Below, one piece after another: positions 60,927 to 64,000 of a stretch of DNA of 64,000 nt (positions are counted from its first letter, which is position 1; each line of letters begins with the position of its first letter). The notes below the pieces were generated by a model. The model was not told the DNA's origin and made no database searches. It saw nothing but the letters and a program-made list of their open reading frames with translations. Position numbers and translations under genes: made by a program. Where the stretch lies: assembly GCA_001599595.1 (NCBI GenBank), contig BCHH01000001.1, forward strand, positions 310,001 to 374,000, given 5' to 3'. Source of the stretch: Beverwykella pulmonaria (taxonomy: Eukaryota > Ascomycota > Dothideomycetes > Pleosporales > Melanommataceae).

Positions 60927-62675
60927 ATGGTTGGGCTGCCATCTACCAATCGCTGCGGGGTCTGCAAGGCACGTAAGGTGAAGGTGAGTTACAGACAATC
61001 CTGGGTGAGCTTGACGAAGCTGAAATAGTACTTGTAGTGCGATGAAGCCTGGCCCGTATGTGGACCATGCGCAAAGGCGCGACGCTCATGCCCGGGCCCG
61101 CCCGTCAATCAAACCAGATTCGTCGAATACACTCAGTCTGAGAGTGAGATTTCAATCAGAAGTATCGACCGAACGCGTTCACAGCGTTCAACTCGGCTAC
61201 AAGAGATCGTCAGCGACACCAAATCTCAATCTCTGAAATATCAGCACATGTTTCCGCTGAAAGTCACCGAGAAAGACGGGGGAACTTTTCAAAAGATACG
61301 CCTTATTGATTTTGGGGATCGTACCTCAACTACTCGCCGCATCTCAAGGAGAGACTTTCATCCACCCAAAAGTCCCAGCCTGACGCGCAGCGAGGCGCTC
61401 TCTTGGAGATTCTCTAACCTCTTAAACTGGGATACGTCTAGCACTTCCCTACGTTTCCACCTCCACGGAATATGGCATCCTGAGCTACTTCAAAGACTTG
61501 GAGTAAGCGATGCACTAGATAACGTCGCCTTACTTATGCTATCTTCCCATGACTCCATCATTCGTGGAGAGTCCCCGTCGACTTGGTTCGACTTAAAGCA
61601 GTACGGGAAGTCACTTCAAAGTCTTCAAAACGCAATCGACGACCCTAAAACCAGATTTCATATCAATACTTTGGCCGCTATCGCTCTGATGTACCGTTAT
61701 ATAGGCGGATTGGCTGCGACCCAAGGAATGATCCATAAACAGCCCGTGCACGCGCGAGCTCTATCTCAAATGCTCAAGATCCGAGGCATTCGAGATCGTA
61801 GCGATCCTCTTGAATTCTTTCTCGCGGTCGAATGTCAAATAGCGGCGATTCAAGACTGCTTATCAACTGCAATCCCACAGCCGTGCGATTTCGACTCAGA
61901 GGAATGGGAGCGCACCTTGAAGGGAAATCCTGCCCAGTCAAGTTTTGCAACGATCTCTTGGAGACTGTACAGACAGGTGGTTAAATGGCCTAGGATACTG
62001 AATACCGCGGCCTTACTATCCCAGGATCTCGGCAACATAGGCAGACTCACCGATTTATTACAGCGAGCTATAGACGTTGCCGCAAATCTGGAGAACATTT
62101 GTCATACCTTTGAAGATGCGCTCCGCGATCCAAAGATCTGTACGACTCGAAGATCTGTAGATCCACTTGTGCCTCTTGTGTACGATTTCCGAGAGACAAC
62201 TGTTCCCCCTTTCCTTGCAATATTTTGTTTCTACAGCATTCGGATCAATTGCGTTATCATGGACATGTGTTCTCTTCTTTCTACCCAATTGAACCTTATC
62301 TCAACTCCTGACTCAAGTCTTCGCCTCGCGACATCAGAGTCTGTATTGCTGCAGCACGACACATCATTCGTGTTCTTTTCGAGGATGACTCCAGTCACGG
62401 TCCCACTCTCAGACGCTTCTATTAACATTATCCGAGCTCGGAATGCTCAGCTCTGTCAGAAGATCTGGATGATGTGCGAGCAAGCACGCACCTGGAAGCC
62501 CACCGGAGGCTTATTTCTCCTCAACGCGTTGAAGGAAACTTTTCCGTTGGCGTCTTCTGAGATGAAGAATTGGATAGCAAATGTAGCGATTGACATAGAA
62601 AGTTATGTGCAAGGGAGGAAGCAATGGAGCGTGGAGAATATGAGCCCGCAAAGGACTGAATTGGCGATATACTAA
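60927..62675 (+). CDS. Zn2Cys6 transcription factor
   Basis: Exon 1 is 60927..60983, intron 60984..61037 (GTGAGT...TTGTAG) and exon 2 is 61038..62675, giving 564 residues. The intron splits the Zn2Cys6 cluster; joined it reads CGVCKARKVKCDEAWPVCGP then CAKARRSC (C-x2-C-x6-C-x6-C-x2-C-x6-C, residues 10-37), a position where introns are common in this family. A linker and a C-terminal regulatory domain of the DUF3468 style follow (GVSDALDNVALLMLSSHDSI). It lies 630 bp upstream of a beta-mannosidase gene on the same strand, so it may regulate plant-polysaccharide use, but no site was identified to support this. Confidence 0.88.
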
Positions 62676-63302
62676 GTGGGAAGTCGACTAGTAGAAGTTA
62701 ATTAGAAACAAGAGAATGATGATGCTTGGAACCATCATGGCTTGCGACTTTGTCTTTGGTCCGGGGTACGAAGAGATGCTTCACCAACCGGATCCCAACA
62801 AAACGTTGAAGTATCTATGCGTACAAATCGCAACCCGAAGGATCATTTCACACCATTGAGACCTCATGATCTAATGGGATTTGGAAGGAATCGTTTATGG
62901 TATACAATACGTACCAATCGGATCTTATCAAGCTAAACTGTATTGGGTATAATCACAGGAAACTCCGCAATCGGCCTCATATTTGCCGAGAACCTCACCT
63001 CTCACGCTTCCTCCTTCCGTCGAACGACAGCTGTAGTACATCTTACATACGTCATTCCCATCTTTTAGTACATGTACCACTGCTCCTTCGCTGCCGGAGT
63101 TGCCGAGCCGTGCGACCGTAACAGTACCATGAATGGATGGCACATGTTACATCATACATCTTATGGGAGGGTTGCGTAGGTTTGAAATAAGAGCGATATG
63201 TTTCAGTCACTATATGTTAGGGCTGGTGTTGCTCTAGTTGCAACATGGCTCCTTGTTTTCCTCACCCTTATCGACCTCGAACCACAAGTTCAAAGCTCGA
63301 CC
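62676..63302. promoter_or_regulatory. Intergenic region upstream of beta-mannosidase
   Basis: This region holds the 3' end of the Zn2Cys6 gene and the beta-mannosidase promoter. The frame upstream of the chosen start stays open to 63198 with a hydrophobic stretch, so a longer N-terminus is possible. Confidence 0.4.
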
Positions 63303-64000
63303 ATGACTTGGCCAAGTATGCAGGCGATATTAGCTGCTACAGCAACATCTATGGTTTGCGGCCAGCAGGTGCTTGACTTGAGCTCCATTGATTGGACTCT
63401 CACAAGCCCGAATTTTACGCATATTTCAGTCCCAGCGAAGCTACCATCACAGGCTCATTTAGATCTTTATGACGCCCAGGTTAGGTGAATCGAGATTCCA
63501 AGAGGGGATAAATACGCTAATTATACACTACAGGTCATTGGAAATCCACTATTTGGCTTAAATGATTTCAATCTCAGATGGGTTGGGGACTCTAATTGGA
63601 CGTATACCTCAGCACCTATAACCTCTTTGTAGGTAAAACCTTGAATTTTCTTTGTTGCGGGTTACTGATTTTTGGCAGGAACGAGAACACTAGTTCAACT
63701 TGGCTCGTCTTCAATGGGCTCGATACCTTCACGAGCATCAAATTCTGCGGGCAACATATAGCATCAACGAACAATCAGTTTCGACAATACTACTTTGAGG
63801 TTTCAGACATCCTAGGATCCTCCAGGGACTGTATTCTGAGCCTCAACTTCGGAAGTGCGACAGTAATAGCTAATGCAACTGCCGCATTACCAGGTCAAGA
63901 GAGTAAGTGTGAACCTACATTTTTTTTTCCAGATTGCTAATCTTATTCCTATAGCCTGGCCATTTGGGGTGGAAAATTTGTTTGAGTTCCCAAATCGCCA
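63303..64000 (+). CDS. mndA: Beta-mannosidase, GH2 family (partial)
   Basis: Exons are 63303..63479, 63534..63628, 63679..63902 and 63955..64000 onward (cut by the window edge). The N-terminus (MTWPSMQAILAATATSMVCG) is a signal peptide; the start could also be the Met at 63318. It continues with SQAHLDLYDAQVIGNPLFGL, NDFNLRWVGDSNWTYTS, STWLVFNGLDTFTSIKFCG and NQFRQYYFEVSDIL, the N-terminal sugar-binding domain of GH2 beta-mannosidases such as Aspergillus MndA. The enzyme is secreted and removes beta-linked mannose from mannan fragments. The catalytic glutamates lie outside the window. The last join was chosen over an earlier CAG because that one runs into a stop. Confidence 0.93.

Overview
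This is a gene-dense nuclear segment of a filamentous ascomycete. The evidence is the many short introns (about 45-100 nt, GTAnGT donors, CTAAC/CTGAC branch sites), fungus-specific families (Pkc1 with HR1-C2-C1-C1-kinase order, two Zn2Cys6 regulators, a STAND/NACHT relic) and Pezizomycotina-type proteins. A Dothideomycete is my best guess, but the sequence alone does not prove it. I derived exon boundaries by reading splice signals and checking that joined frames restore family motifs.

Region by region. 1-2065: C2H2 zinc-finger regulator (-, runs off the left edge). 2936-3483: small dually acylated MGNCC protein (+). 4347-7834: importin-9/Kap114 (-). 8427-9239: Rev7/Mad2B HORMA protein (+). 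9663-12430: RBR ubiquitin ligase of the RNF216 type (-). 13727-14987: LYC1-like acetyltransferase (+). 15957-17708: threonine synthase (+). 18841-22754: protein kinase C (-). 26236-29019: Zn2Cys6 regulator (+). 29931-31110: secreted Hsp70/actin-fold protein (+). 31244-31646: small mitochondrial-type protein (-). 32059-34404: Cef1/Cdc5 splicing factor (+). 34561-35099: a weak candidate gene (-). 35337-38826: WDR48/UAF1 homologue (+). 39085-40088: mitochondrial SAM carrier (-). 40290-41813: WRAP53/Swt21-type WD40 protein (+). 42244-43318: a second secreted Hsp70/actin-fold protein (-).

From about 43.7 to 47.7 kb the character changes. The region is AT-richer and holds a possible small secreted peptide, an ankyrin relic, a broken gene of unknown function and a broken STAND/NACHT gene. 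The stops fit repeat-induced point mutation plus deletion. It ends in a tRNA-Trp gene whose T-arm is split by a 52-nt insert that looks exactly like a spliceosomal intron; this is the most unusual object in the window.

The right third is gene-poor. It holds one conserved hypothetical protein (52742-53959), a 7-kb stretch with nothing recognisable, a second Zn2Cys6 regulator (60927-62675) and the 5' part of a GH2 beta-mannosidase running off the right edge (63303-64000). Most genes are independent housekeeping loci; I see no biosynthetic cluster. The last two genes are neighbours and could be a regulator-enzyme pair, but that is inference only.
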